Shown here piece after piece: positions 1-9,687 of a DNA stretch of 64,000 bases. The DNA comes from Rhizobiaceae bacterium. Its GTDB lineage: Bacteria > Pseudomonadota > Alphaproteobacteria > Rhizobiales > Rhizobiaceae. Position 1 is the stretch's first letter, and each line of letters starts with the position of its first letter. The translations under genes and the position numbers were made by a program. The notes under the pieces are model-generated. The model was not told the DNA's origin, did no database searches, and was given only the letters and a program-made list of their open reading frames with translations. The stretch spans positions 551,744-615,743 of the forward strand of contig JAEPQK010000003.1 of the NCBI GenBank assembly GCA_017640615.1. The letters are read 5' to 3'.

Positions 1-1
1 C

Positions 2-517
2 ACCCTCCTGCGCATATGTGTGAATCGCCGCTTGCGCTGGCGTGTGGCGCATATCTTCCGCGACGTTGAGATGCTCGTTTCGCGCTATTTGCTGTCCATC
101 ACCGCCATCAATATCTGCCTTGGCATCGCCGTCGCGCTGGTGCTGTGGCTGGTCGGCGTGCCTTCGCCGCTTCTGTGGGGCGCTCTCGCCGGGCTGCTCA
201 ATTTTGTCATCTATATCGGACCGGCAGTCATGGCTGTCATTCTCTTCGCGGTTGGTCTGTCGGTCGGAGAAACGATCAGCCAGAGCCTTGTGCCGCCACT
301 TGCCTATCTGTCGGTCAATTTCGTCGAGGCGCAGTTCGTGACGCCGATGGTGGTCGGCCGCACGATGACCCTCAATCCGTTTCTGGTGTTGCTGGCTTTG
401 GCCTTCTGGATATGGATCTGGGGGCCCATTGGCGGCTTCATCGCCATTCCCGCGCTGCTAATCTTCTTCGCGATCGCGCGCAACATCCTGCCGGGTGTCA
501 ACGAGCCGGCGGGCTGA
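2..517 (+). CDS. AI-2E family transporter, C-terminal part (5' end outside window)
   Basis: The reading frame is open at the left edge, so only the last ~171 residues are seen. They form several hydrophobic helices, with the family-typical stretch 'NFVEAQFVTPMVVGR' and a following 'NPFLVLLALAFWIWIWGP' segment that mark the C-terminal half of AI-2E/PerM-like permeases of the inner membrane. Members are exporters or antiporters of varied substrates; autoinducer-2 transport is shown for only a few, so the substrate here is unknown. The stop lies 3 bases before the convergent metallopeptidase gene ends. A GTG near position 20 is internal, because the frame and the homology-like hydrophobic pattern continue upstream of it. 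Confidence 0.85.
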   Translation, partial: TLLRICVNRRLRWRVAHIFRDVEMLVSRYLLSITAINICLGIAVALVLWLVGVPSPLLWGALAGLLNFVIYIGPAVMAVILFAVGLSVGETISQSLVPPLAYLSVNFVEAQFVTPMVVGRTMTLNPFLVLLALAFWIWIWGPIGGFIAIPALLIFFAIARNILPGVNEPAG

Positions 518-520
518 CGC

Positions 521-1267
521 TCAACCGAAGCCGATCGCCTGGAGTGCAGGCCCGTTGCGTTTCAGCCATGCCTTGGCCTCATCTGTGCGTGGGCAGAGCT
601 CGCGGCATAGCTTCCAGAATTTCGGCCCGTGGTTCATCTCGATCAGATGCGCCACCTCATGCGCGACGAGATAATCGATCACCGTGGCAGGTGCCATCGC
701 GATACGCCATGAAAAGGAGAGTGCGCCGTCCGAGGTGCACGAACCCCAGCGCGAGCTCGTGTCCTTGAAGCGAACGGACTTAGCCCGCCGGCCGACCGTG
801 GCCGTGTGCTTTGCTACGAGCGCATCGATTTCGCGCTTTGCCTCACGCTTCAGAAAATCCGCAACGCGTCGCCGCAAATAACGGCGGTCGCCATGTACGA
901 CGAGCGCCGGCCCGTCGTCGGTTTGTGCGGTTTCGGCCATGCCGCGTTTGCCGGGTTCGTGGATGATGAGATGCGGCACGCCGCGCAAGGGAATCTTGAT
1001 CCCGGGCCGCACCTGGGGCTGGTCCGGCAGTTTGGCAAGCCGCTGTTCCAGCCAGCCGCGATTACGTTCGAGAAAGCGATCGACTTCGCGCGACGAGACG
1101 CCCGGCGGCACGGTGACGCGCAATCCGGTTCCGCCCGAGGCAATGCGCAGCGTTAGTCGCGTCGCGCGGTCGTTTTCCACGATCCTGAGCGGCAGGATGC
1201 GTCCGCCGACCTCATGGTCGCGCGTTTGCGGCTGGGCCGGGGTCTTGCGCAGGAAAGCGAAGCTCAT
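521..1267 (-). CDS. YgjP/SprT-like M48-type zinc metallopeptidase (DUF45/WLM)
   Basis: A 248-residue protein with the zinc-binding motif HEVAH at residues 203-207 and a third ligand candidate His213 in 'MNHGPKFW'. The preceding 'SSRWGSCTSDG' segment (~171-181) is the hallmark of the YgjP/DUF45 family. The N-terminal ~130 residues hold the beta-rich region usual for this family. No signal peptide is seen, so it is probably cytoplasmic. Substrates of the family are not well defined. It is convergent with the upstream permease gene and transcribed away from the DUF2852 gene, with about 90 bases between them. Confidence 0.85.
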   Translation of the reverse strand: MSFAFLRKTPAQPQTRDHEVGGRILPLRIVENDRATRLTLRIASGGTGLRVTVPPGVSSREVDRFLERNRGWLEQRLAKLPDQPQVRPGIKIPLRGVPHLIIHEPGKRGMAETAQTDDGPALVVHGDRRYLRRRVADFLKREAKREIDALVAKHTATVGRRAKSVRFKDTSSRWGSCTSDGALSFSWRIAMAPATVIDYLVAHEVAHLIEMNHGPKFWKLCRELCPRTDEAKAWLKRNGPALQAIGFG

Positions 1268-1358
1268 CCGAGTATTTTAGGCGATTCGCCGGAAAAGCAC
1301 TCCCAACGAAAAACGGCGCCGCAGGGCGCCGTCGTTCATCTCGTTGGTAAGCTCACGC

Positions 1359-1802
1359 TTAGTCGTCGAGCAGGCCTTCGCCCTTGTCCTTCTTCTTTTT
1401 CGAAGTCGGAGCAGGGGTAGACTTGGAGCGGTCGGCCATGAAGCGGTCGAACTCTTCCTGATCCTTGGCCCGGCGCAGCTCGCGCAGATAGTCATCGAAC
1501 TGTTCGCGCATCTCGTCGAGCTTGCGGCGCTCTTCCTCGATCCGCTCGAGCTCTTTCTCGCGCCAATCGTCGAAAGCGACGTTACCGGTGCGGGCATGCC
1601 CGCGGAAATGGCTGCGGCGGCAGTTGGCAAACATGCCGTCGGTGGCCTTGTTCACATCGCGCTTGAATCCGTCGAGGCGGTCGCCCCACAGAACATAGGC
1701 GAGCATGGCAAGGCCGAGTGGCCAAAACACCATGAAGCCGATCACCATCAGCGCGATGGTTGCTGGCGTCCATGCAGGACGTATCAGTGCGGAATTGGTC
1801 AT
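1359..1802 (-). CDS. DUF2852 domain membrane protein
   Basis: A 147-residue protein with one clear hydrophobic segment at residues ~13-40, then a conserved stretch 'NVAFDDWREKELERIEEERR' leading into a long charged region likely to form a coiled coil, and a Lys-rich tail. This arrangement is typical of DUF2852, a family common in Rhizobiales. The likely topology is a single membrane anchor with a cytoplasmic coiled coil. The function is unknown. The start ATG at 1802 is the first in the frame and directly precedes the hydrophobic segment. Confidence 0.8.
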   Translation of the reverse strand: MTNSALIRPAWTPATIALMVIGFMVFWPLGLAMLAYVLWGDRLDGFKRDVNKATDGMFANCRRSHFRGHARTGNVAFDDWREKELERIEEERRKLDEMREQFDDYLRELRRAKDQEEFDRFMADRSKSTPAPTSKKKKDKGEGLLDD

Positions 1803-1942
1803 CTTACCCGTTCCCTGTCAGTGCTGGGCAGCCGGTTGTGGCTGCATGAATTCGAAGTGGGAACGCACCGATTGCGATTCAAGAACGACGGTACGGAAAT
1901 CCGGCAAGTATCTAAAAATAAGAAGGATAATCGGGCGGAAAA

Positions 1943-2749
1943 CTATTCCGCGGGCGAACCCGGTTGATTGTGCAACGCAACAAGCCCTGCCGCGCTACGG
2001 GTCAGCAAAGCCAGATCCTGCGGCCGCGAGAGCCGGTGGTCGCCGTTGCGAATGAGCGTCAGCGTCACGTCGTCGGCGCTGAGATGTTCGACCAGTTTCT
2101 GCGCATGCGCATAGGGAACGTCGGGGTCGGCCATGCCCTGCAGAATATGCACGGGGCAATGTGTGTCGATGACACCGGTAAGCACGCGATTCTTTCGACC
2201 GTCTTCAAAAAGGGCGCGTGTATAGATGTTGGGCTCGTCGGAATATTCCGACGGCTCTTCCAGATAGCCCTTCGTCTCCAGTTCACGGCGCTGGACGTCG
2301 GTCAGCTCTGGCTCCATCAGCTCCGCGGTGAAGTCGGGCGCGGGCGCAATCAGCAGCAATCCCACCAGACGGTCGCTCTTGCCGGCCTTCGCCAGTTCCT
2401 GAGCCATGCGTAGCGCGATCCAGCCGCCCATGGAGGAGCCGACGAGGATCTGCGGACCGCTTGTGAAACGCTCGAACACAGCAATACTTTCGGCCAGCCA
2501 GTGCGAAATCGTGCCGTCCTCGAAGCGCCCGCCCGAAACGCCATGCCCGGAATAGTCGTGCCTCGTGAAGGCGAGACCCTCGTCGGCCGCCCAGGCATCC
2601 AGCGTGTCCGCTTTCGTTCCGGCCATGTCGGACTTGTAGCCACCGAGCCACACGAGCCCCGGCGTGCTGCCGGCCCGGTGCCTGACGGCGATCGCATTGC
2701 CGTCCACCTCGATCATGGCGCTTCGTTCTGGGTTGCTGCTTGATGTCAT
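1943..2749 (-). CDS. Alpha/beta hydrolase, ABHD10-like
   Basis: A 268-residue single-domain hydrolase. The nucleophile elbow is GSSMGG with Ser106; acid and base candidates are the Asp in 'MADPDVPY' and the His in 'NGDHRLS' near the C-terminus. A 'LVWLGGYKSDM' strand-loop and 'FTRHDYSGHGVSGG' are typical of the family that includes the mitochondrial thioesterase ABHD10 and many alphaproteobacterial paralogues. The substrate, probably an ester or thioester, is not known. A second possible start (Met12) would remove an unconserved leader. It is divergent from infC, with 206 bases between. Confidence 0.8.
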   Translation of the reverse strand: MTSSSNPERSAMIEVDGNAIAVRHRAGSTPGLVWLGGYKSDMAGTKADTLDAWAADEGLAFTRHDYSGHGVSGGRFEDGTISHWLAESIAVFERFTSGPQILVGSSMGGWIALRMAQELAKAGKSDRLVGLLLIAPAPDFTAELMEPELTDVQRRELETKGYLEEPSEYSDEPNIYTRALFEDGRKNRVLTGVIDTHCPVHILQGMADPDVPYAHAQKLVEHLSADDVTLTLIRNGDHRLSRPQDLALLTRSAAGLVALHNQPGSPAE

Positions 2750-2955
2750 GTGGCTGGCCTCCGGCTGGCCCTATCGCATGTTCGTATACGAGCGTGAAGA
2801 GCCGTGCCTCCGGCGCATCCCTGCCGAAATAATGATTCCGCGCACAAACTATGCTATTGACTTGCTCGGCGCTGCCACCACATTGCGCGCCTTGCGTCGG
2901 GCCACGGTCCGCCGCGTGAGCGATTCAGGGTCAACTGCAGAAGGAGACAACGACC

Positions 2956-3492
2956 ATTCGCAGACCATTCAAAGCCGCCGCACCGGTCAAGGAAGGACCG
3001 CGCGCAAACCGCGATATCCGCGTTCCGCGGGTGCAGCTCATCGATGAGGAAGGAAACAACCGGGGCATCGTCGAAATCGCCGATGCGATGGAAGCCGCTG
3101 AGGATGCGGGTCTGGACCTGGTTGAGATTTCGCCCAACGCGCAGCCGCCCGTGTGCAAGATCACCGATCTGGGCAAGCTGAAATATCAGGGTCAGAAGAA
3201 GGCCGCCGAGGCCCGCAAGAAGCAGAAGACCATCGACATCAAAGAGATCAAGATGCGTCCCAACATCGACACCCACGATTACGAGGTGAAGATGAAGGCG
3301 GTGCGCCGTTTCTTCGACGAAGGTGACAAGGTCAAGCTGACGCTTCGCTTCCGTGGCCGCGAAATGGCCCACCTTGAGCTCGGAATGCAGTTGCTCAACC
3401 GCGTGCGAGAGGAAGTTGGCGAGATCGCCAAGGTGGAAGCCGAGCCGAAGCTCGAAGGCCGCCAGATGATGATGGTGCTGGCGCCCAAATAG
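2956..3492 (+). CDS. infC: Translation initiation factor IF-3, ATT start codon
   Basis: Encodes IF-3 (178 residues), which binds the 30S subunit, blocks early 50S joining and proofreads the start codon. The first in-frame ATG (3031) would remove the conserved N-terminal segment '[16 protein letters not shown]'. Reading upstream, an ATT at 2956-2958 follows a strong Shine-Dalgarno (AAGGAG, 2941-2946) by 9 bases and gives the usual IF-3 beginning (M)[10 protein letters not shown] rare ATT/ATC/ATA start is known for infC in many bacteria and allows autoregulation, because IF-3 itself discriminates against it. Followed by rpmI and rplT, the usual order. Confidence 0.95.
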   Translation: MRRPFKAAAPVKEGPRANRDIRVPRVQLIDEEGNNRGIVEIADAMEAAEDAGLDLVEISPNAQPPVCKITDLGKLKYQGQKKAAEARKKQKTIDIKEIKMRPNIDTHDYEVKMKAVRRFFDEGDKVKLTLRFRGREMAHLELGMQLLNRVREEVGEIAKVEAEPKLEGRQMMMVLAPK

Positions 3493-3532
3493 CGCCGGCC
3501 TTCACCGCAGCCAGAATCACGACAACGGCCTG

Positions 3533-3561
3533 TTGCGCTTTTTACGGCGCATCGATATAAG
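3533..3561 (+). promoter_or_regulatory. Candidate sigma-70-type promoter upstream of rpmI
   Basis: In the 242-base gap between infC and rpmI there is a TTGCGC hexamer at 3533-3538, then 17 bases, then TATAAG at 3556-3561. This fits the spacing of a housekeeping promoter and would let rpmI-rplT be transcribed separately from infC. It was found by inspection only. The remaining ~170 bases up to rpmI are GC-rich and could form a leader, but no specific ribosomal-protein leader fold was recognised. Confidence 0.4.
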
Positions 3562-3734
3562 GCCGCGTTCCGAACCGCCCGGCAGGGCATGCCGTGGCGG
3601 TTCTTAATGCTTAAGCTCACAAAAGCCACGAGCGAAGCGAGAAGCGGCCGACCGGCCGCCGCCGGCGATCCGGCGCCCTCGCGGAGCCGTCCGCACAGCG
3701 GACTGGCGTGAGCGCCTAAAACGGAGTCAGCAAA

Positions 3735-3944
3735 ATGCCCAAGATGAAGACCAAGTCTTCTGCGAAGAAGCGTTTCAAGATCACCGCGACCGGCAAGGTC
3801 AAGGTAGCGGCCCAGGGCAAGCGCCACGGCATGATCAAGCGTTCCAACAAGTTCATCCGCGACGCGCGCGGCATGATGGTTCTGGCCGAAGCGGACGCCC
3901 GCAAGGTCGTGAAGAACTATCTGCCTAACGGCGGCGGCCTTTGA
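3735..3944 (+). CDS. rpmI: 50S ribosomal protein L35
   Basis: A 69-residue, very basic protein beginning '[20 protein letters not shown]', the unmistakable start of bacterial L35, a component of the large subunit. The C-terminus ends in a Gly-rich 'NGGGL', slightly longer than the usual 64-66 residues. Located 37 bases before rplT, the usual partner, and after infC; the three form the classical IF3-L35-L20 group. Confidence 0.97.
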   Translation: MPKMKTKSSAKKRFKITATGKVKVAAQGKRHGMIKRSNKFIRDARGMMVLAEADARKVVKNYLPNGGGL

Positions 3945-3981
3945 GCCGTAGCGGAACCTGAGCGTTTAAGGAGATCATGAT

Positions 3982-4383
3982 ATGGCACGCGTAAAGAGAG
4001 GCGTTACCGCCCACGCAAAGCACAAGAAGGTTCTGGGTCAGGCCAAGGGATTCTACGGCCGCCGCAAGAACACCATCCGCACCGCTAAGCAGGCGGTCGA
4101 AAAGTCGATGCAGTACGCATACCGCGACCGCAAGAACCGCAAGCGCAATTTCCGCGCTCTGTGGATCCAGCGCATCAACGCGGCGGCGCGCGAACACGGC
4201 CTGACCTATGGCCGTCTGATCGACGGCCTCAACAAGGCCGGCATCGAGATCGACCGCAAGGTGCTTTCCGACATGGCGATCCACGAGCCGCAGGCTTTCG
4301 CGGCGGTTGTTGCGCAGGCCAAGACCGCGCTCGCCTATCTGAAAGACACCACGCCGAACGCTTTTGAAAGCGCTGTAGCTTAA
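3982..4383 (+). CDS. rplT: 50S ribosomal protein L20
   Basis: A 133-residue basic protein beginning '[19 protein letters not shown]', diagnostic for L20, which binds 23S rRNA early in large-subunit assembly. An AAGGAGAT ribosome-binding site precedes the ATG. In other bacteria L20 represses its own operon; no such leader was recognised here. A strong hairpin with a T-run follows 40 bases after the stop and probably ends the transcript. Confidence 0.97.
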   Translation: MARVKRGVTAHAKHKKVLGQAKGFYGRRKNTIRTAKQAVEKSMQYAYRDRKNRKRNFRALWIQRINAAAREHGLTYGRLIDGLNKAGIEIDRKVLSDMAIHEPQAFAAVVAQAKTALAYLKDTTPNAFESAVA

Positions 4384-4422
4384 GCTAGCGCCTTCCCAAG
4401 CATTCGAAAATCTGATTTGGGA

Positions 4423-4459
4423 AACCCGCGCTGGCTGGGCCGGCGCGGGTTTTTGTTTG
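4423..4459 (+). terminator. Rho-independent terminator after rplT
   Basis: The 9-base arms AACCCGCGC (4423-4431) and GCGCGGGTT (4443-4451) form a perfect stem with an 11-base loop, followed by a T-rich tail. The position just after rplT fits transcription termination of the infC-rpmI-rplT unit. Confidence 0.85.
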
Positions 4460-4464
4460 CAATT

Positions 4465-4605
4465 GTGCGTCCTTCGAGGCTCGCCCGCCAAAATTCCGGG
4501 TTCAAACCGGAAAAATCGACAAGGGCTCGCACCTCAGGATGAGGAATGCGGGCGCCAACGATCCTCATCCTGAGGTGCGAGCGTAGCGAGCCTCGAAGGA
4601 CGCAC
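4465..4605. repeat. Nested extragenic palindrome (Rhizobiales REP/RPE-like)
   Basis: Two perfect inverted repeats are nested in the rplT-pheS gap: outer arms of 19 bases at 4465-4483 and 4587-4605, and inner arms of 20 bases at 4526-4545 and 4562-4581. The arm sequences (core CCTTCGAGGCTCG and ACCTCAGGATGAGGA) are, from memory, those of a palindromic element scattered between genes in many Rhizobiales and Bradyrhizobiaceae genomes. The ~40-base centre between the left arms is unlike the usual compact form and may be an insertion or two fused copies. It has no coding capacity. Confidence 0.75.
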
Positions 4606-4637
4606 TGGAAGAAAAGACGAAACGAAAGAGTGACGTC

Positions 4638-5735
4638 GTGACCGAATTGATGACTGATCTGAAGGCGCTTGAAGAGACGCTGCTGGCCGAAATCGCCGCT
4701 GCCGGCGACGAGCAGGCGATCGAGGCTGTGCGTGTCGCCGCACTCGGCAAGAAGGGCTCCGTCTCCGAGCGGCTGAAATCACTCGGCTCCATGAACCCTG
4801 AAGAGCGCCAGAGCTTCGGTCCGGCCATCAACGGCCTCAAGAACCGCATTGGAGATGCGCTGAGCGAACGCCGCGCCACGCTGCGCGATGGGGCGATCGA
4901 CGCCAGGCTGGCGCGCGAGACGCTCGATGTCACGCTGCCCGTCCGCCAGACGCCGGCGGAGCGCGGACGCATTCACCCGATCACGCAGGTGATGGACGAA
5001 ATCGCAGCCATTTTCGGCGACCTTGGCTTCGAGATCGCCGAAGGGCCGGACATCGAAACCGACTATTACAATTTCACCGCGCTCAACTTCCCCGAAGGCC
5101 ACCCGGCGCGCGAGATGCACGACACCTTCTTCCTGGAGAAGGGCGAGCGCGACGAGGTACGCCTTCTGCGAACCCACACCTCGCCGGTGCAGATCCGCAC
5201 CATGGAGGCGCAGGAGCCGCCCATCCGTATCGTTATTCCGGGCAAGACATATCGCTGCGATTTTGACGCAACCCATTCGCCGATGTTCCATCAGCTCGAG
5301 GGGCTGGTGATCGACAAAACGGCCAATGTCGCCAACATGAAGTGGGTGCTGACCGAGTTCTGCAAGGCCTTCTTCGAGGTGCCTTCGCTCAACATGCGCT
5401 TCCGCCCGAGCTTCTTCCCCTTCACCGAACCGTCGCTGGAAGTCGATATTCAGTGCGACCGCTCGCGGCCGGGTGAAGTGCTATTCGGTCAGGGCAGCGA
5501 CTGGATGGAGATCCTGGGCTGCGGCATGGTCCACCCCAACGTTCTGCGTTTCGGCGGGCTCGACCCGGACGAATATCAGGGTTTCGCCTGGGGCATGGGC
5601 ATCGACCGCATCGCAATGCTGAAATACGGCATGCCGGACCTGCGCGCCTTCTTCGACGCCGATGTCCGCTGGCTGTCGCATTACGGCTTCCGCCCGCTCG
5701 ACATGCCGACGCTGTTCGGAGGTTTGAGCTCGTGA
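4638..5735 (+). CDS. pheS: Phenylalanine--tRNA ligase alpha subunit
   Basis: A 365-residue catalytic subunit of PheRS (alpha2-beta2), which charges tRNA-Phe. The N-terminal coiled coil (~1-90) is followed by class II aminoacyl-tRNA synthetase motifs, including '[18 protein letters not shown]', '[11 protein letters not shown]' and the C-terminal '[17 protein letters not shown]'. The frame opens with GTG at 4638; an in-frame ATG at 4650 is an alternative start four codons later. Its stop overlaps the next gene by 4 bases, and pheT follows one gene later. Confidence 0.95.
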   Translation: MTELMTDLKALEETLLAEIAAAGDEQAIEAVRVAALGKKGSVSERLKSLGSMNPEERQSFGPAINGLKNRIGDALSERRATLRDGAIDARLARETLDVTLPVRQTPAERGRIHPITQVMDEIAAIFGDLGFEIAEGPDIETDYYNFTALNFPEGHPAREMHDTFFLEKGERDEVRLLRTHTSPVQIRTMEAQEPPIRIVIPGKTYRCDFDATHSPMFHQLEGLVIDKTANVANMKWVLTEFCKAFFEVPSLNMRFRPSFFPFTEPSLEVDIQCDRSRPGEVLFGQGSDWMEILGCGMVHPNVLRFGGLDPDEYQGFAWGMGIDRIAMLKYGMPDLRAFFDADVRWLSHYGFRPLDMPTLFGGLSS

Positions 5736-6154
5736 CCTTGCCCCACACGGGCGGCTGCCGCTGCGGCGCGGTGCGGTTCGAGGCATCTGCAGAACCGCAC
5801 CATGTCAGCTATTGCCACTGCGCAGACTGCCGGCACGCAAGCGGTGCGCCGGTGTCGGCCTTTGTCGGCTTCCGCACCGACACGCTGGTGTTTTCGGGCA
5901 CCGAGCCCAAAGCCTACGAAAACGGCCCGGTTTCCCGCTCCTTCTGCGCCGCCTGCGGCTCGCCGATCGCCTATATCGACGAACGCCTGGCCGGCGAAAG
6001 CTGGATATTGCTTGGCGCGATGGACGCGCCGGAAGAGTTCAAACCGACGCTCCACGCCTATGTGCGTGAGCAACTGCCCTATGTGCATATGCCCGATGCG
6101 CTGCCGCGCCATGTCGGGTCGAGTGTGCCGAGACCGGACGGAACCGAAGAATGA
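5732..6154 (+). CDS. GFA family (glutathione-dependent formaldehyde-activating-like) zinc protein
   Basis: A 140-residue protein with the CENP-V/GFA zinc pattern: '[10 protein letters not shown]' near the N-terminus, '[11 protein letters not shown]' at ~27-37 and 'FCAACGSPI' in the middle. Some family members were proposed to speed the glutathione-formaldehyde reaction, but that activity is disputed and most members have no known role. Unusually, it sits between pheS and pheT with 4-base overlaps at both ends (GTG start inside the pheS stop; its stop overlaps the pheT ATG), so it should be translated in step with PheRS. Confidence 0.9.
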   Translation: MTLPHTGGCRCGAVRFEASAEPHHVSYCHCADCRHASGAPVSAFVGFRTDTLVFSGTEPKAYENGPVSRSFCAACGSPIAYIDERLAGESWILLGAMDAPEEFKPTLHAYVREQLPYVHMPDALPRHVGSSVPRPDGTEE

Positions 6155-8598
6155 AATTCACGCTTTCCTGGCTCAAGGATCATCTTGAGACCGACGCCAC
6201 GCTGGACGAGATCGTCGAGCGGCTGACCATGATCGGCCTCGAAGTCGAGTCGGTCGACGACAAGGCCGCGCTCAAACCGTTCGTGATCGCCAAAGTGCTT
6301 ACCGCCGAGCAGCATCCCGACGCCGACCGCCTGCGTGTGCTCTCCGTCGACACTGGCTCGGGCGATCCCGTTCAGGTGGTCTGTGGTGCGCCCAATGCGC
6401 GGGCAGGCCTCGTCGGAGCTTTCGCCGCGCCCGGCACCTATGTGCCCGGCATCGATGTCACGCTTTCCGTAGGCAAGATACGCGGTGTCGAAAGCCACGG
6501 CATGATGTGTTCGGAGCGCGAACTCATGCTCTCCGACGAACATGACGGCATCATCGATATCGATCAGGATGCCCCGGTGGGCACCTCCTTCGCCAGCTGG
6601 GCCAAGCTCGACGATCCGGTGATCGAAATCGGCTTGACGCCCAACCGCCCCGACGCCACCGGCGTTTACGGCATTGCGCGCGATCTTGCCGCCAGTGGTC
6701 TAGGCACGTTGAAGGACGGCACGGTCGAACCCGTCGCGGGCAAAGGAGAATGCCCGGTCAAGGTAACGATCGAGGCGCCCGACATGTGCCCCGGTTTCGC
6801 GCTGCGCCTGGTGCGCGGCGTGAAAAACGGGCCGTCGCCGAAATGGATGCAGCAGCGCCTCATCGCAATCGGCCTGCGCCCCATCAATGCGCTGGTGGAC
6901 ATCACCAACTATGTCACCTTCGATCGCGGCCGCCCGCTGCATGTGTTCGATGCAGCCAAGGTGAAAGGCAATCTGGTCGTGCGCGCCGCACGCGCGGGCG
7001 AAAAGGTGCTGGCGCTCGATGGCCGAGAATATGAAATGGCCGAGGGCCAGTGCGTGATCGCCGACGACAACGGCGTGGAATCGATTGCCGGCATCATGGG
7101 CGGCGAAATGTCGGGCTGCGATGAGAACACTACCGATGTGCTGGTGGAATCGGCGCTCTGGGATCCGCTGACCACGGCGCGCACCGGCCGCGACCTCGGC
7201 ATCATCACAGACGCGCGCTACCGCTTCGAGCGCGGCGTCGATCCCGAATTCATGGTGCCGGGCGGCGATCTCGGCACGCGGCTTGTTGTCGAACTATGCG
7301 GCGGCGAGCCGACCGAGGCCGAAATCGTGCTCGGCAACCCAACCGCTACCGAGGGCGAAACGATTGGCGCCACCGGCCATCGCTATCGCGAGGTCGATTT
7401 CCCGCTCGCGGAAACCAAACGGCTCACTGGCCTCGACGTCAGCCGCGACGAGAGCATAGCGATCCTCAAGCGCCTCGGCTTCACGCCGAAAGGCGGCGAG
7501 GATGGCGACATTGTGCGCTTCGTCGTGCCGTCCTGGCGGCCGGATGTCGGCGGCAAGGCTGATCTCGTCGAAGAGGTGATGCGCATACACGGCGTCAACG
7601 AAATCGAGCCTCAGCCTCTATCCGCGCAGGGCGCCGTGAACGGTCGCACGCTCACCACGCTGCAGGTCAGAACCCGCAACGCCAAGCGCGCCCTTGCCGC
7701 GCGCGGCATGATGGAGGCCGTCACCTGGTCGTTCATTCCGCATGCGCATGCCGAGCTCTTCGGTGGTGGGCAGGATGGGCTGCGGCTCTCCAACCCGATT
7801 GCGGCCGACATGTCGGATATGCGGCCTTCGCTGCTACCGGGCCTCATCAGCGCTGCGCAGCGCAATGCCAATCATGGCTTCGCCGATGTCGCGCTGTTCG
7901 AGGTGTCGGGCACTTATGAGAGCGATGAACCGGACGGCCAGCGCCGCGTTGCAGCCGGCGTGCGCCGTGGCACCGCGCATATGGACGGGCAGGGCCGGCA
8001 TTGGGCGGGCGATGCGCAGCCAGTCGGCGTGTTCGACGCCAAGGCCGACGCGCTCGCAGCGCTAGAAGCCTGCGGTGCACCTGTCGCCAACCTGCAGATC
8101 GAGCCCGGCGGTCCCGCCTGGTATCACCCCGGCCGCTCCGGCCTGATCAAGCTCGGGCCGAAAAACCTGCTCGGCACCTTTGGTGAGCTCCACCCGCGCA
8201 CGCTTGAAGCGCTCGATGCCGAGGGCCCGCTCTGCGGCTTCGAGGTTTTTGTCGATGCGATCCCGGAGCCCAAGGCCAAGGCGACCCGCACAAAACCACG
8301 GCTCGACATCTCGCCGCTGCAGGCGGTGAAGCGCGACTTTGCCTTTGTGGTGGATAGTGATGTCCAGGCGGCCAAGCTTGTGCGCGCCGCAGCCGGTGCC
8401 GACAAAAAGCTCATCACCAGCGTGCGCGTGTTCGACCTGTTCGAGGGCGCTTCGCTCGGCGGGGGCAAGAAGTCGCTCGCCATCGAGGTCGCCATTCAAC
8501 CGGTCGAAAAGACGCTGACCGACGAGGATTTCGAAGCGCTCGCCGCGAAAATCGTCGAGAACGTCTCCAAGCAGACCGGCGGCGTGCTGCGGGGATGA
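6151..8598 (+). CDS. pheT: Phenylalanine--tRNA ligase beta subunit
   Basis: An 815-residue beta subunit of PheRS, of the usual bacterial length. It begins '[18 protein letters not shown]', has the tRNA-binding (EMAP-like) domain at ~40-150 containing 'GAPNARAG', the B3/B4 editing region in the middle, B5 domains, and a C-terminal ferredoxin-like anticodon-binding domain starting near '[16 protein letters not shown]'. The editing domain hydrolyses Tyr-tRNA-Phe. The ATG overlaps the preceding GFA gene by 4 bases. Confidence 0.96.
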   Translation: MKFTLSWLKDHLETDATLDEIVERLTMIGLEVESVDDKAALKPFVIAKVLTAEQHPDADRLRVLSVDTGSGDPVQVVCGAPNARAGLVGAFAAPGTYVPGIDVTLSVGKIRGVESHGMMCSERELMLSDEHDGIIDIDQDAPVGTSFASWAKLDDPVIEIGLTPNRPDATGVYGIARDLAASGLGTLKDGTVEPVAGKGECPVKVTIEAPDMCPGFALRLVRGVKNGPSPKWMQQRLIAIGLRPINALVDITNYVTFDRGRPLHVFDAAKVKGNLVVRAARAGEKVLALDGREYEMAEGQCVIADDNGVESIAGIMGGEMSGCDENTTDVLVESALWDPLTTARTGRDLGIITDARYRFERGVDPEFMVPGGDLGTRLVVELCGGEPTEAEIVLGNPTATEGETIGATGHRYREVDFPLAETKRLTGLDVSRDESIAILKRLGFTPKGGEDGDIVRFVVPSWRPDVGGKADLVEEVMRIHGVNEIEPQPLSAQGAVNGRTLTTLQVRTRNAKRALAARGMMEAVTWSFIPHAHAELFGGGQDGLRLSNPIAADMSDMRPSLLPGLISAAQRNANHGFADVALFEVSGTYESDEPDGQRRVAAGVRRGTAHMDGQGRHWAGDAQPVGVFDAKADALAALEACGAPVANLQIEPGGPAWYHPGRSGLIKLGPKNLLGTFGELHPRTLEALDAEGPLCGFEVFVDAIPEPKAKATRTKPRLDISPLQAVKRDFAFVVDSDVQAAKLVRAAAGADKKLITSVRVFDLFEGASLGGGKKSLAIEVAIQPVEKTLTDEDFEALAAKIVENVSKQTGGVLRG

Positions 8599-8963
8599 AT
8601 CTAAGCATCCATTTCGTGGCGCTGCTCGGGGCGGCGGCATTGTTTTTTCTCCACGAAATGGATGCCGTCCGCTGCCGCGAATGGCGCATCTTCCCCGTCC
8701 TCGAACATGTCGAGGAGCGGATGGCGATGCTCTGGTTCTTTTGGCTCCACGTTCCTCTGTTCGGCCTGCTGATCTGGGGCGTGACGAGCACCCATGGCGG
8801 AAGCAATCTCTTCAGCCCGTTGTTCGGCGGCTTCTGCGTGCTTCATGGTTTCATGCACTGGCTCTATGAGCGCCATCCGCGCAACGAATTCCGCAACCCG
8901 TTATCGCGCAGCATCATCTGGAGCTGTGCCGCCGCCGGCCTGCTGACAGCGATCACCGCCTAG
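8595..8963 (+). CDS. Small membrane protein, DUF6713-like
   Basis: A 122-residue protein with about four hydrophobic segments and the conserved-looking motif '[17 protein letters not shown]' at ~18-34, which I associate with DUF6713 (from memory). It is translationally coupled to pheT through a 4-base ATGA overlap. The function is unknown; the charged HEMD motif in a membrane context and a second His-containing helix could suggest metal or haem binding, but that is speculation. Confidence 0.65.
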   Translation: MNLSIHFVALLGAAALFFLHEMDAVRCREWRIFPVLEHVEERMAMLWFFWLHVPLFGLLIWGVTSTHGGSNLFSPLFGGFCVLHGFMHWLYERHPRNEFRNPLSRSIIWSCAAAGLLTAITA

Positions 8964-9020
8964 CTGGCAACAGGTAATGACATCATTGCCTGATGGCACG
9001 AATCGCGGTCATCTCGCGCG

Positions 9021-9622
9021 ATGGATCATCTGCGCTATGCGAGCCATCCCGAGGCCGAGCTGCAACGGGTCTTTCTGGATATTATCTGGGCGGACCCGCT
9101 AATCCGCGCAGCGCTACTAGCGGCGCGGGGTCTCGAATTGCCTGACTGGCTGATTGTCTCCGGTGCTCTCTACAACACTGTTTGGAATTACCTAACGGGC
9201 CGCCAGCCTCGCCACGGCATCAACGATATCGACCTCTTCTATTTTGACGGGTCGGACCTTTCCTACGAAGCTGAGGACGCCGTCATCCGCCGCGCCGCGC
9301 CAGCCCTCGCGCATCTGCCTGTCGAGGTGGAAATCCGCAATCAGGCGCGCGTTCATCTCTGGTACCCGGAGAAGTTCGGCCGCCAGTGTCCGCAATATCG
9401 AAGCTCCGCGCATTCGGTGGAGTATTTCGCCTCCAAAACGCACGCCGTCGGTGTGGGGCTCGGTCAAGACGATCGCCTCGATCTGGTTGCGCCCTTTGGT
9501 GTCGGGCCAATCTTTCAGTTTCGCATGGTGCCCAATCACGCCCTCGACAACCGGGCCACTCATGAAAAAAGAGCGCGAGGGCCAAGTCCTGCTGGCCGGA
9601 ACTTACGCTTGAACCCTGGTAG
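9021..9622 (+). pseudogene. Nucleotidyltransferase family protein (COG3575-like) with a 3' frameshift
   Basis: Residues 1-180 read as a full nucleotidyltransferase-like protein: 'GALYNTVWNYLTGR', the catalytic-type 'NDIDLFYFD', 'EVEIRNQARVHLWY' and 'APFGVGPIFQFRMVPN'. At the A6 run 9565-9570 the frame departs from the family: the original frame runs on into the next gene to 9761, whereas the -1 frame continues 'SARAKSCWPELTLEPW' and stops at 9622, the expected family ending. One A seems missing. It is either a real frameshift, a sequencing error in a homopolymer, or slippage at the A-run. Substrate unknown. Confidence 0.65.
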
Positions 9623-9687
9623 CAACCTCTGGCCTTCCCTCGCACGACGGGCTAGGTTCGCCCGAATTATTTCGGGAGACGTAAAAT

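Noticed and set aside
3031..3492. infC starting at the first ATG (3031)
   Set aside because: It would lose the conserved IF-3 N-terminus and has no good ribosome-binding site; ATT 2956 fits better.
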